The notes beneath the pieces were generated by a model. That model worked only from the letters and a program-made list of their open reading frames with translations, searched no databases and was not told the DNA's origin. Of a stretch of 64,000 nt of DNA, positions 31,541 through 44,640 are shown piece after piece (within the stretch, counting starts at the first letter, position 1; each line of letters starts with the position of its first letter). The stretch covers positions 1,709,345 through 1,773,344 of the forward strand of contig BCKC01000008.1 in assembly GCA_001600455.1 (NCBI GenBank), written 5' to 3'. Source of the DNA: Endocalyx cinctus. Taxonomy: Eukaryota > Ascomycota > Sordariomycetes > Amphisphaeriales > Apiosporaceae. Position numbers and translations under genes: made by a program.

Positions 31541-33000
31541 CGTATCGTCGCGTATCCTATTTTCTTCGTTTCTTTTCTTTCTTTCCTTTTTCTCTTTTCC
31601 TTTTCTCGATTGATTCGTATCCTTTTCTCCTAGGCTATCTTATCTACCGAGTGTGGGTCGGCAACACCCAACTGTGGGGAAAAGAGAACGTAAGTCAGAA
31701 CTAAGAAAAACATGAACTCGTCTACGCTAAGTCGACATCGAAGAGGTAATTATCATCCCCTATCTTCTCTACTTTGGAAGTATGGAAGAGAATATATTTT
31801 CGTTCGTAAGCAAAGTGTAGCAAGAATGAAAGAAGCAAGAGAAGAAGAGAAGGGATGAGATAAGATAATAAAGGATTTAAAGGCCCCTGGCAGCTTGGGA
31901 AGATTATGACGATCTCGGCTCGAATTCTTTTTTTAAAAATAGACAGATGAAATGTACGCACGTAAGAGCTACACTAACTAGTGCAACGTTTGCATTACGA
32001 CGGATTTACAAAAAAAAAAAAAATCAACCAACCAACAAAAATCTCTTTGGAAACTGCAATTTTTCAAGTTCTTCCCTTAATCAATGCCGCGTATCTGTCA
32101 TCATATTGTGTCACTTAAGAATTCATGTAAAGTACAGAGGGCAGTATTACAGTACGTTGGTTTCAAGTTAACTCGTTCAGCAAACCCGGCATATCCAGAA
32201 CCCCTGTTCTTTTCTTGCTTAGCCCCATCCCGCTCAGCTGATTCAGACTAAGCACAATATACTAAGAAACTGAAGGATACGCTCACTACTATGTAATAGC
32301 GGAGTAGTTTAATTAAGAAAATGAGATGAGCGGGGGATTCAAAGAGTCGTTCTTGAAGAGATTAAATAGTACGTACGAAGCAGAAACGCGAACGTTGAAA
32401 AATTGATACTTCTTAACTATGTGCACATATAAAGAATTAATTGCCTTACCAAAGTAGCGAGTGTTACCTAGCCAGCTACCCAGCTACATAAACAGATGCA
32501 TGGGCTACGTAGGTGGTGACTTACGTACTAGCTATTTTATTTATAGCCTACAACCCAATGGGACTTTACGCGCTACCAGACCTGCATAACCGTCAGGGAT
32601 ATAATATGATGGGGTTCGGTATCGCCAACCCGTGCTGTCACATTTTTTTATGCTAAACCAGTAAAACAAATGCTTGTGTAGAGTAAGAAATCAGGAAATA
32701 TCGTGAATAGCTCAATGGAAAGATTCTTTTTTATAAGAGTAAGTCGGTTTTATAATCTCAAATAGAGGAATAGGATGAAACCATATCATATTCTCAGTTG
32801 TGGTACATGATTCATCGAAACAAAATCTTACGTAGAAGTACAGGTAAGAAAAGACAATACTTTAGTCTAGAACACAAATCTCAATGAACCTGTCTCTCTG
32901 CTGTGTAAGACACTATTTATAAAAACTCTCTTATGCCGATTAGTAGAACCAAAGGACAAATAGGAGAAAATAAGGTTTAAGAGCGTGAAGACTCGAACCG
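31541..33000. other. Intergenic region
   Basis: Pyrimidine-rich leader upstream of the transporter start (31541-31640, on the plus strand T-rich), then AT-rich DNA with A13 near 32010. No gene supported. Confidence 0.5.
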
Positions 33001-34396
33001 CTAGAGGAGTGGCTTCTTCTCATCCACCTCGCTGTCTTTCTTCTCGTCTGCCTTCTGCGTCTGCGCATTCGACACATCTCGAAGCGGCGCCGTCACTTTT
33101 GCAGTCTCGGTCTCCGATTCCGTTTCGATCGCCGTCGCAGAAGAAGGGTCCGCATCTCTCACGAAGTTAGGAATTTCCGAGTGGCCAGGTATCACTTTTG
33201 CTTCTTCTTCTTCTTCTTTCGCGCGCTTCTTATCGCTATTCTCGACGTCATCGGCGGCGGCCGGGCGACTAGAACTGTCAACAGCAGCGTTGGCAACCTT
33301 CCTCTCCTCGACGTCACCTTCGGCATCTACCTCGTCATCGTCGTCGTCAAGATTTAACTTATCAATCTTATCGCCGACGCGATCCACGATCTTGTCCAGC
33401 TCGTCCTTGAGGTCCTCCTCGGCCTTGCCGCCCGCGCCGGCCCTCTGCCTGGCCGCCTCCGCCTCGCCGACCGTCTCGACCCAGAGGGCCTCGAGCTCGT
33501 CGCGCCAGCCCAGCTCGTCCGCGAGCCGGCGAACGCCCTCGTCGCAATCGCCCAGGAGTAAAACGTCGTCGGCGCGGGTGCCGAGGTTCCCGACGCGCTC
33601 CTTGTTGATCAGCAGCCGCGGGGTCGCCTCCGTCGCGAGGGACGGCAGGCTCGCGAACGGGTGGACCGTGAGGCTCGTCCCGATCACCACGACCAGATCG
33701 GACTCGCCGGGGACCGCGCGGTTCTCGTAGAAGCGCGCCGGCAGCTGCTCCCCGAAGAAGACGATGTCGGGCTTGACGACGCCGTCGCACTCGTCGTCGG
33801 CGCAAGGGACCGGCTCCCCGAGGTCGACGTACGCGCGCATCCTCTCCGACGGGAACTCGCGCTGGCACAGGACGCACCGCTGGGACGCGAAGCTGCCGTG
33901 CGCCTCGACGATCAGCTCGTCCGGGACGCCGGCGGCGCGCTCGAGGCAGTCGATGTTCTGCGTGAAGAGCATCCGCAGGAGGTTCTTCTTGGCGAGCAGC
34001 GCGATGAACGCGTGCGACACCGTCGGGCTGAAGTTTCCCGGGTACAGCTCCTTCGCCAAGACGTAGAACGGCGCCGGGTTCTCGATGAAGAATTCGATGT
34101 CGAACACGGCCTCGGGCGAGGGCAGATTAAGACGGGCGAGATTTGCGTAGAGACCCGTATTCGGCGAACGAAAGTCGGGGACTAAAAGTTTTGTTAGTAT
34201 GCGCTCTTGTTTATATTTGAATAAGTATAAATAATTACTTACTTCCAGCAGCCGTAGAAATACCGGCGCCGGTCATGACAACGATTTTCTCGGCCCATCC
34301 ATTCTTGATATAATCAGCGACGGCCTTGATGGTACGACTCGATAATGTTTTCGTAGGCTCATCATCGCTGACGAGATGCGAATTTTCTTGTCCCAT
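33001..34396 (-). CDS. HST2: Sir2 family NAD-dependent deacetylase (Hst2-like)
   Basis: Exons 34243-34396 and 33001-34181 (GTAAGT donor, TTTTAG acceptor) give 444 aa. The splice rebuilds the sirtuin core exactly: TGAGIST (GAGIS 43-47), then GIPDFRSPNTGLY. TQNID is at 125-129 and catalytic H146 sits in VEAHGS. Zinc ligands are C154/C157 and C178/C183, and the NAD-binding VVVIGTSLTVHPFASLP region follows. Sirtuins remove acetyl groups from lysines, releasing nicotinamide and O-acetyl-ADP-ribose. The short N-terminus before the core and the YANLARLNLPSPEAVFDI segment fit the Hst2/SIRT2 class, mainly cytoplasmic. The C-terminal ~130 residues are disordered and highly acidic (LNLDDDDDEVDAEGDVEE), then Lys/Glu-rich, ending EKKPLL. 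This tail may control localisation. Confidence 0.92.
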
Positions 34397-35475
34397 CTTA
34401 AAATGTATATGAGATGGTGGGCGCCAGCTAGGATTGGACCCTCTCTGTTGACGGTGGGGTTTCTTTTTGCGACCTATTTTTTTTTTTCAGGAGTACTCGG
34501 TACTTTCTTTTTCTGTCTTGATACTGAAAATTTGGTCTTATATTGTTAGTATTCTACTTCTTAATAAAATATTAGATAGAATATTTAAACCAAAGTTGTG
34601 TATGTTGATGAAAGGGGTATTCTCTATTTATATAAATTTGGAAATCTGGAAATGTATGTTAAGTGAAAAGTACTTATGTATATATACTAGGCATACATCA
34701 ATAATAAATGAGTAACGACATGCATGCTCTGGTACCAGACAGAATGCCTTGTTATTCTTTTTGTGGTAACGAATGGCGGGGNTAGCTTTTTNTCGAGTCC
34801 AAAGGAAAACGTTCAATCGCTCGGTCATTGTAGTCACTCGGAACAATTTGAAGTACTGGACTTTGTTTACATAGTACTCTGTACAGTAGTACAGACCCAA
34901 TAACAGTAGCCCTTTCATGCCTGCCTGTTTGCTTTTGTAGGCTACCCTGGCTGCCTATAAACATGCCTGTAAGATAAGCTTATTTATGAGTAACATGGCA
35001 ACATCATGGATGGCAGTATGGCATTATGGTAACCCAGAAAACACCAGAAAATTAAATTAACGTATCATCAGTATTGATTAATTGCCGAGCGATCAATTCA
35101 TATTTTGAAAATATATGCCTAAAAAAAAAACATGCATTCGAGATAATTCCATATGCTTCCCTTAACGCCATACCGATCCGCACAAAAAATTAAGAACACC
35201 GCCGCACGCTTTTCCGTAAGGTGAATTGTATCTTTCTCGGTTGTTAAACACCGGATTTTTTTTTTCGTGTATGTTGTTCCGCTCAAAGTAAAAAAAAAAA
35301 AAAAAAAGATCTAGTCTACGCCGCACCGACAATGTATGACTTTTTTGGAGAAAAAAAAAAGAAAAAAAGGTATGTTCCGATGACTCACACTAAATACAAT
35401 GAAAACCGAACTTAAGAGAGAGAAAAAAGAGCGCTCCAAACATAGGAAATCATATCGATTGATGTGATGGGGAAT
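34397..35475. other. Intergenic region with two ambiguous bases
   Basis: AT-rich, containing single unknown bases at 34782 and 34792 and an A18-like run near 35290. No gene supported. Confidence 0.5.
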
Positions 35476-37339
35476 TTACATTTGAGCCCATTCGACTACT
35501 TCGAGAGCCATCATGACTAGGGCCAACGTTGACGGCAAGATCCTAGTAACAGTTAGATATTTATGCGTGAATAGGGTCATCGCTCTGTATATTATATAAA
35601 TGTAGACTTACCAAATAACGTAGCTTTGGAACAAAATCTTCGACATGACCGTTTCATATACCTCGTTGATCTGGCAGATTTGTGCGAGTTGAAGTGCGCT
35701 AGGAGCTCCGGTAAGGAGGAAGCAGACGATAATAAAAATCGGATCGTCCAGGATACTGATGGGGGCGTATTTGGCGAATACGGCCAGTAAAGGAGCTACG
35801 ATTATAGTCGGTAGCAGCATACGACTGATCAACGAGGCCACCAAGAGCTTTGTTCCAATCTTCTCTTCTTCGGTGTCTTTACTCTGGTGAGCTTGGGTGT
35901 TTCGTGCAAGATTGGCCCCCAATACGACTAAAATGAGGGGTACGGCAACCTCCGAGCTTTGCTTGACCGCACTCGTGACACTGTTCTTGATGAAAGATCC
36001 CTTTTGGAAGAATAAAGCTTGGAGAGCAGGAACGGAGGCAACGAGAATAGCGACAAGCATGGCCCAAAGAGGGGGGTTCATGAACTCGTAGAGGAATGAG
36101 TAAACGCGGAGCCATGCACGCCATAAAGCTCCGAGCACCGTACGGACAGGCTTAGGAAACTTCTGGTACATCGTCTTGGTTCGTCGGACAAATCCCTTCT
36201 TGGCAGAAGAGGTGGACTTTGACAGGCTCTGTTTCGCGCGGAAGATATAGCCGCTCAAGCCCTTGGGCGGTTCCGTTTCTCGCTCTTCCGTTTCCCGCAT
36301 ACGAGGGAATGATAAGATATCGTCGTTGGTGCCTAGAGTGGTGGGGAAGTCGCCGGTTTTTCCGTTGGTAAACTGTTTTTGCGAGCGTTTCCGCGGTAGA
36401 CTGCGCTCGTCGTCGGAGCCGTCGAGGGAATTAGCCGACGTTCCGGCAACAGGTGTTCGACCGGCAGGCTCATATACGTCCGAATCATCCGAACTGTCGC
36501 AGCCATCTTCTCGGATATGGTCATCGATACCCTCGATCAAAGGATCGTGTAACCGGTCGTCCGACTCGTACCTTCCCTCCTCGACACGCTCGTCTTGGTA
36601 CTCTTCATATCTATCCTTAGGAGCAAGCAAGACGTGGTAACCCCAACTCCATCTAACCAACTGTCCCAGTTGCTGAAAGATCAGAAGATATAGAATACCT
36701 CGCGCGGCAACCTCGTCGTCGTTGTCCCCGGGGATCCTATCCCAGTGAAGCCCCTTCAACGTCTTGGATAGCGAGATTACCAGGGAGATCGGAAGAGAGT
36801 TGGAGTTGCCAAAGACACCCATGGCGGTGACGAAATTGGCCGGTCGCTTCTTGAATCGGAAAGCCTTGGCGACACAGACGGATACTACGTACGAAACGAG
36901 GGTAAATACGACAAAGATGGCGGGAATAATGGCTAGCTCGACTAGCTTGTCGGCCTTGAGTTGGGATCCGAGCTTGATAAAGACTATTGATCCTATATGT
37001 CAGAGCGCAACCTCAAAAGTAAGCCATGCATCAAAACGTACTCAAACAGGGTGTAAAGATTTGGACGTTTAGGTTTGCCAAAAACTTTTGCTTTTCCGCA
37101 TCAAATTGACCCAGTCGCGCCAGTATGTAACCGGGTAACGCGACAACCACAACTTCCATCACGGCCTCGAATACCAACAAGATAAGGTGCCCGAGGGAAG
37201 GGTGAGAGTTGTGAGATTTCATTATTGTCGACATGATGGGCATGTCAGCCGACCAGTTGGGAACAAAATTGTTCGTCATGGTCGCTGGATCTATTTGATT
37301 TAAGCGTAAGGGAGTCGGTTGCGAAAACGTCCAAGCCAT
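35476..37339 (-). CDS. PIN-like / auxin efflux carrier family membrane transporter (Ecm3-like)
   Basis: Exons 37042-37339, 35612-36983 and 35476-35542 (donors GTACGT and GTAAGT, acceptors CAATAG and ACTAG) give 578 aa. The joins restore NLNVQIFTPCL-IFIKLGSQL and SYVIW-ILPSTLALVMMALEV. Five hydrophobic segments lie in the N-terminal ~180 residues, including the family motif NSNSLPISLVISL. A ~200-residue acidic cytosolic loop follows, and a second set of five segments (ILVVLGANLAR, PLLAVFAKYAP, PSALQLAQIC). This is the topology of Mem_trans (PF03547) proteins, which in yeast are ER or plasma membrane proteins (Ecm3 and relatives) with unclear substrates. The short last exon (67 nt) supplies the final TM half. 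The plant auxin role should not be transferred. Confidence 0.88.
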
Positions 37340-40300
37340 CTTCGCGAGTGTGTGGGTATATTACGTCGTCTAGGTTAGTATATGAATTACCTGAGTAGGT
37401 AATTCAGATGGTAAATAGGCGGGTAGGAATGCAGAAAAAAAAAAAAAAAGAGAAAATGCCTCAGGAAAAATCGGAAACCTAGGCAAGATGAATATAATAC
37501 ATAAAATAAACGGAGAAATAACCACGGCTTATATGAGCGACATGTGGTTTTTTAAAGTTTCGCAATTAAGACGGTCGAACGACACGAAACGATCGTAGAA
37601 TGATGATGCAGACCAGCTGAAGGTAGATTGGCTTTCTTTCTAAATTAGCCAGGTCCGGAAAACCTGGAAGGAAAAAAAAAAAAGGTCTTAAAAGAGAAGA
37701 AAAGAAAAGGGAGAAAAAAGTGAATGCCAAAGGATAAATAAATTTGTCTATGTTTCGTATTTTTATAATATAATACAATTCTACCTTTTAATATATGTAA
37801 ATCATGTTATTATACAGTATGTAGTATGAAAATGAAAAGAAAGATGAAGAGATTTCGGTGGGTTTAGAGGGACGGACCTACAAAGATACTACCTAAGTAA
37901 GCAGTAACGAAGACAAAAGATGTAACAAAGATGCACCTCAAGAAAAGCCAAGAAAGTTTCGATGTTCATAGCGGCAGGGTTCTATCCTGCGCAGTACCAA
38001 ACAGAACGTTGTAAATTTTGTTTCGTTTCCATGGCGAGAGTAGGGTCTCGGGCTTGAGGGTAGCATTTGTAGCATTTACCCCTGGAAATCTTTTTTTTAA
38101 AATAAAGTCTTAAGTAGAGATAAGAATGGTCACATACGATTGAGGCGCTGTGCGACACTCTCGCGAGCCAGCCAGTCAGCACATCACGCTTGATTGCCGA
38201 GAAGCTAGAGGTAAACAGGGAATAAACCTGCTACTGCGTAAAAATCCTTCTGTAGTGTACACTAAAGTATAGCGTAGCAAACTCTTAACCGTAAAGGAAC
38301 CGATAGTGTACCTTAGCACTTAGCTGTAAGTACGTGTAGGCACTATTTACCACTCATTACGAGCATTCAAGATATATAATTGGACGACATTTGAGACCCG
38401 ACTTTCTGGGCGGTTTTCTATCATTGGTAGTGGCAAGGCTATGTCGTATACAGTAGACATATCTTATCAATCTACAAAGTAACCTACGTAAGTATTATAC
38501 ATGAGCCCATCACATCTTAAGTTTCATCAAGTTTTTCTCTCGATCTCTCTCTCTTTTTTTTTTTTCTCATTTCAAAAACCTTGTTAACCATCAGATGCGT
38601 TCAATGTTCACTGACTTAACTGCCAAGAATTAAGCTTAATTCTTAATTCTTAATTATTATTATATGTCAGAACTATCACTTTTTATGTAATTAGGCATAT
38701 CTGTGTGGAAACATGTGGATTTTACTTAGGTTGCGAGAGAGTATCATAACATATACTAGAAGATGAGATCAGATGGATATATATGTTTTCGACTTACGAT
38801 GTGATATCATATAAATCGATGGTATCCAGAAATATTATCCCTCAACTTGGACATGGAAAGTCGGAGAGAACTCTCCGTCAGCCCATCGTGCATTCCATCC
38901 ATTTCTTATTTAAGTCGACGGGTACCTCAGGTCCACGGGTAGACGTGGACTGTGAGAGGTAGGTCTACCTAGGTAAGTGAGGTGTAAGTGTGGCTTTGGC
39001 AAGTTTCTCATAGCCCTGAAGAGTAGCTGAGTAAGTAGCATTCTTAGTGGCTGTACTCAATCAATCGGTCGGTGTGATTAGTAAGGATATCATACTTAAG
39101 TAATCACCTTTTTTTTTTTCATGTGAAACAAAACAGTTCGGGAGACAAGGTTAATCTGGATAATTTAGTACTTAAGTAAGCAAGAAATGACGTAGCTAAT
39201 TTTCAAACTTCTCTAAACAGAAGTGGGCGATACAACCTTACCGCCGAGTTGCTCGATACCACACCACCGTACAGTACATTACTCATAACAGTCATTACAC
39301 TACTTAAGAAGCTAAGTGCGTAGAAGTAGATTTTAGATTCTCCGAAAGTAGACTATAAATGGCGATGACGTGTTGACATGTTCGGCTCTAGCATGACGCG
39401 TAGTTGATTGATTGCATGATATTTTTGCTACTAATCTGTTCATGACGTCCGTCTACAGGAAAAACGACAGACCAATATGCATCCTATCTTAATCATCCGC
39501 CATCCGTTTGGTCCATCTTCAACTACGCAGAAAAACAAGTTGTTGCTTCCGGCATGGGAATTTCCAGGCTTTCCCAGCATTTCCATCCAGATATGGATGA
39601 AGTGTAGATCTGAATGCACAGGTATGGGATATGCCATGGCTAATATACATGACACATCTCGGATAGGTTAAACGGTACGCCGATCTTTGTCATCAACTGG
39701 GTTTCCTCTCACGATTCATATCTGCAAGACGACTACCTAAAACATCTTTGGGCAGAAAGCGGTGATACCGTTAACAAGTCGTCCGCACGTCGCGACCTCG
39801 AAACAAAAAAGCAGAACAAATGAGAAAGTTAGTTGATAAGCCTTGGCCCCATCTATGTGACGCAAGTGACAACTCCCCTCCTTCGTCATTCTATATCCGT
39901 CCGAATTTGTGTAGATACGAAGGCGATCTTGATTATACTGTAGAAAGATGGCGCACACAGTGCATATGAATAGGGTAAAAGGTGGTCTGAGCTGCCCGGA
40001 CTGTCTGGGCTGCCTCCGTCACTAGTAAGGAGACGAAGCGAAGCGAGCGGGAGAAGGCGATCAAGTCTACATTAGTACATTAGTACTGTACAATATATGT
40101 AACTTATCTAATCTGGGAAGATCTGATCTAATATTATAGCTGCTCTTCTACAGGTAACAGTATATATCAAGTTACTATACGGAGTAATAAGTTATCTATA
40201 TGGATACTTAGTCCTCAACAGGTAAGAGAGATGCGGTTTACTGTAATATATATATGTTTCTTTATTCGTACTATACTTAATACTTCAAGTCAATCTGGTT

Positions 40301-41698
40301 TGGTAAATTTGGTGAAGAAATGAATCAATAAATGCAAGTATTGTATACGAAATTTTAGGAATAATGATGTTATAAAGTTCGGGATTCTTCTACTGTACTG
40401 TACTGTACTGTACAGTACTTAGTATAAGTATACTACACCGGAGAGTAACCAAGCTACGCTGCTTTCGGTAATAAGATGGTTGTAGAGCTGCGATACTGCG
40501 ATAAGCCATAAGCCGTAAGCCGTAACACTTCAACTTACATATCATGTCGTAATAAATACAATCTTTTTTTGCCGGGTATACCTTTCCAGGTGGATCTACG
40601 TGTAAAGTTAAGAGTTGTATACTAGTGTAATAGTGTAGTCATCCATCAGCTTGCTCTACTTTCCGCCCCTCAATTAAGTCGTCACAGAATTTCAATTTCA
40701 ACTTCCTCGACCTTTAAAATCTTCCATTATTTGTTACCCGCACATAATGTTATTAGATCATATTTTCCACCCTAAAAAAATAGTACTAACTAAATATTAA
40801 TTAATTCTTCTTTTATCTAAGGAATAAAAAAAGAGAGAGACGGAGAAAGATAATTAAAAAAGAGGTCTAGTATCTATCGGGTACAGATACTGTCTAATAG
40901 GTATAAAGTCATGTCTTATTTTATCTTATTTACTTTATTCAATTAAATTCTATTCTTACAGGCTGACAGGTTAGATTTTGATCATATTTCAGTCGTCGCC
41001 TTTACTTCCAATTACCATGTCCAATTATACACCTATATTATGATACACACAGCTTCCTATCCTACCTACAATCCGAACATTCTACCATACCATAGATCAA
41101 TCACTCACTCTCTCATGTATATTATGGTAAATCAATTCTTTCAAATATGTTTTTAAGTCTTCAATGATTCATCATGCTAATGATTTATTTATTATCATGT
41201 CTAGTGTTAATTCAGGTAAGAATACCTACCCAACAAAATACGCAACTAAGCGCCCCTCCCCTCTACAAGCCTGAGCCCAAGCCTTTCAAAAAAAAAAAAA
41301 AAAAAATCTAAAACCCCGCGATATAAAAATAAAAACATAAACACTTAAGTCAACAATTGTTATAATAATAAGTACTAAAAAAAAATGGTTGACTATACAG
41401 ATAATTCAAAAAGTTAGTGACGATCGGAAACAACTCGATTCTACCTCCTTATTGCTTTTATTTTTTCACTCCTTTTCTCCTAAATCACCTCGCTCGTGAT
41501 AACCACTGGCGTCGATCTTCCACGTTTCCCCACTATCTGTAAATCAAGCCACCCCTATTATCGCGAAACCAACCCTCGTCCCTCCCAAAAAAACCAAACA
41601 TTCCTACGACCTAGCTCGATTATGCTCGGTTAGGGAGAGAAGTGGAATATATTTCATATATAAATTCTTCTTCCGATACCCTCTCTTCGTTATTCATC
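37340..41698. other. 4.4-kb intergenic region upstream of the MAPKK gene
   Basis: The longest gene-free stretch in the window. It holds TACCTAGGTA at 38966-38975, a TACTG/TGTAC microsatellite (40391-40420), several T/A runs, and a CT-rich leader (about 41440-41640) just before the MAPKK start. That leader is a likely 5' UTR. I see no RNA gene or coding frame that I would support. Confidence 0.5.
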
Positions 41699-43703
41699 AT
41701 GTCCACGCTCGATCAAGATCCGGATTCGGTGCCTGCCACCCCAGACGAGCTAGCTACTCCTGACTCCGCGACTTCATCCAACGCGAGCACACCGCTGGGT
41801 ACCCCAACGCCCGAAGAGCTACCGACGAACGATCCTCCCAAGAGAGTACCTTCCTTACGTTCTGTGTCCGATCCCCATAACTCCCACCCTGCCATGTCTA
41901 TGTCGTCCACGCATATAGGCATGCTTTCGAGCGCGAGGAGACCGCCAGCAGCTCATAGCATGTCTGGTGGTCGTCTTCCCGAAGACTTGAATGCCAAGAT
42001 GCGAGCTTTCCACCTGTCGCGACAAGGCAGCTCGCCTATGAACCCTCAACCCGCCGTCTCGTCCGGCTCACCTGCCATGTCCTCTCCTACCGGCCCGATA
42101 CTAGGTGGAATGCCTAGAAATATGCCGATACCTAGTATGCAGAGACCTGGTGCGCCCTCCTTCCCCAAATCCGCTCCCATAATCGGCGCGGGCCCTCCCG
42201 GCGGTGGTCTCGCCAACAAGAGACGATTCGGGCTGAAGTTGGGCGACATGGGAGGGACCCCGACGCCTGGCACGCCTTCGGCCGGAGGCGATACCGCCAA
42301 TACTCCACACCAAAACGGGACGAACAACGTATCTCAGATGAAGCAATTCGAAGAGTATATTGATTCCGAGAAAGGCTATCTGACGTTCAAGGGGAAAGCT
42401 ATTATCACCCACAAAGGTGTCGATTTCTCGGACGGATCCGTCTTCCGAATTTCTCTGGATGAAGTCGAGAAGCTAGACGAACTCGGAAAAGGAAACTACG
42501 GTACTGTCTACAAAGTGCGACATTCCAAACCCCGAGTCCCACGATTCGGCCCCGGGCTTGCCGGCTCCAAATCCGTGCCAACCTTACCTGGAATGACCGC
42601 GGATAATAAGATTTCCGACGTACCGGTTGATGGCAAGACTGGATCCACTTCTGGGAAGGTCATGGCAATGAAAGAAATACGATTGGAGCTAGACGAAGCG
42701 AAGCTAGCCACGATTCTCAAGGAACTTGTGATTCTTCACGAGTGTGCGTCGCCGTACATCATCGACTTCTACGGCGCCTTCTTCCAAGAGAGCGCGGTTT
42801 ACATGTGTATAGAGTACATGGACGGTGGCTCCATCGACAAGCTTTACTCCGGGGGGATACCGGAGAATGTTCTCCGCAAGATCACGTACAGCACCATCAT
42901 GGGACTGAAGGAGCTGAAAGAGAAGCACAACATCATACATCGCGATGTGAAGCCGACGAACATCCTAGCCAATACTAGAGGAAAAGTCAAGATCTGCGAT
43001 TTTGGTGTGAGTGGTAACCTTGTAGCAAGTATTGCCAAGACCAACATCGGATGCCAAAGTTACATGGCCCCGGAACGAATTTCAGGTGGAGCATTCATGC
43101 AGTCTGGTGCCTCGGACGGTACATACAGCGTGCAGAGTGATATATGGAGTCTTGGCCTCACGATAATTGAGTGTGGCATGGGGAAGTATCCATATCCTCC
43201 CGAAGTATCGTCGACCATTTTCAGCCAGCTTAGCGTAAGTAAACAGCCGCCTCGACTATGTTCACGGCAATTCGAAATGCTAACAATCACACTCTTAGGC
43301 AATCGTCGAAGGTGAACCACCGGATCTACCTGATACTTACTCCAAGGTGGCGCGGACTTTTGTTCACGGTTGTCTGAACAAGGTTCCCAAACAGCGGCCC
43401 AACTACCAAGCTCTCTTAGCCTCGGAGTGGCTAAAGGATCTGGCAAAACCAGAGACGATCACGGAAGACGACGAAGAAGCGGCCGAAGGGGAAGCCAGCG
43501 CCGAAGCGGTCGCCTCGGCAGCGAGCAACTTCAACGTCAGCCACTCAACCACGGATGACGAAGAAGTCGCCGCGTGGGTCAGGGAGAAGCTGGAGCTCAA
43601 GGCCGCGGGCCAGTACGGCGAGGATGCGGGAAAACCCGCATTACATACCGCGCCCTTGGATGTCGTGAACAGTCCGCTAGCAAGCCCCCAGATTTCGAAA
43701 TAG
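41699..43703 (+). CDS. PBS2: HOG-pathway MAP kinase kinase, Pbs2/OS-5 ortholog
   Basis: Exons 41699-43234 and 43299-43703 (GTAAGT donor, CTTAG acceptor, phase 0) give 646 aa. A ~255-residue Ser/Pro-rich N-terminus precedes the kinase. Landmarks: glycine loop GKGNYG (263-268), invariant lysine K325 in VMAMKEI, catalytic HRDVKPTN with D416, DFGVSG, and activation sites S444 and T448 in SIAKTNIG. Those sites correspond to the Ser/Thr pair phosphorylated by the upstream Ssk2-type MAPKKK. The end is acidic, with a short VREKLELKAAG helix. In fungi this kinase activates Hog1/OS-2 in osmotic stress and is required for phenylpyrrole and dicarboximide fungicide action. A kinase-domain insertion rich in Gly/Pro (SKPRVPRFGPGLAGS) between the glycine loop and K325 is typical of fungal Pbs2. 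Confidence 0.95.
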
Positions 43704-44609
43704 AGTAGATAATGTGGGATATGAAGAAGAGAGAAAACAGAGAAACGAATCGGATATTTTTTTTTTCCCTTGATTCGAGGAGTTCATATCAATTTGGTTG
43801 ACATGCATTAACACATGCTTTTCATACTTTTTCGTAACGACGGAGCAGGCCCTCCGCCTGTCTTGCTATTGTTAAGGATGGCGCCGGGAATATCGCATTA
43901 TTCATCACTACGAAAACATCACGCGTACATAAAAGGAAACGCCTTCGCTGGGCCCACGTTTTACATACATGAAATTTTTTTTAATGGGCGTTTTTTTCTA
44001 TATTTTTTTACGCTTGGTTTCTTTTGTCAACCATCGATTATTCCCTTTTTTTCTTATCTTCTCGGACCGGTTCACGCTGTGCTACACGAGGTATCAAAAC
44101 TACGGGATACACGGAGGGAGTTTTGTGTTTTCTTTCTTCTTTTAATTTTTTCTCGTCAACTCTCAATCTCATGTTCCTACGTTTATTTTTATTTTTTCTA
44201 AATGAGTGATGGCGTCCCTGTATACGATAAACAAAACAACAAACGGGTTTTTTTTTTTCGGAGTAGGTGGCCAATTTGAAAGAAAGGGAAATGGAACAAA
44301 CAGGGATAGGATGATTCTTCTCTTTTTTTTTCAATATTCATTTTATCTGGGAACTTTTTTTTCTATTTTTGTTCTAGAGAACGAGATGGAAAAATAAGGG
44401 AAGAAAGGAAAGAGCAAATGATCGGATGGATTAACGGACGGTACGGATGGGAGAGAGTGAGAGAGTAAAGGAAATACGCAAGGATGGAATTGTTGCAAAG
44501 TTGTACGCAATGAAATGATTTTTTTTCTTAATGAAAACAAAAAAAAAACACACACACGCAGTCAGAAAAGAGAGAAAGAGGGAAAAAAAGAATAAGAAAT
44601 TATTATCCC

Positions 44610-44640
<31 letters not shown>

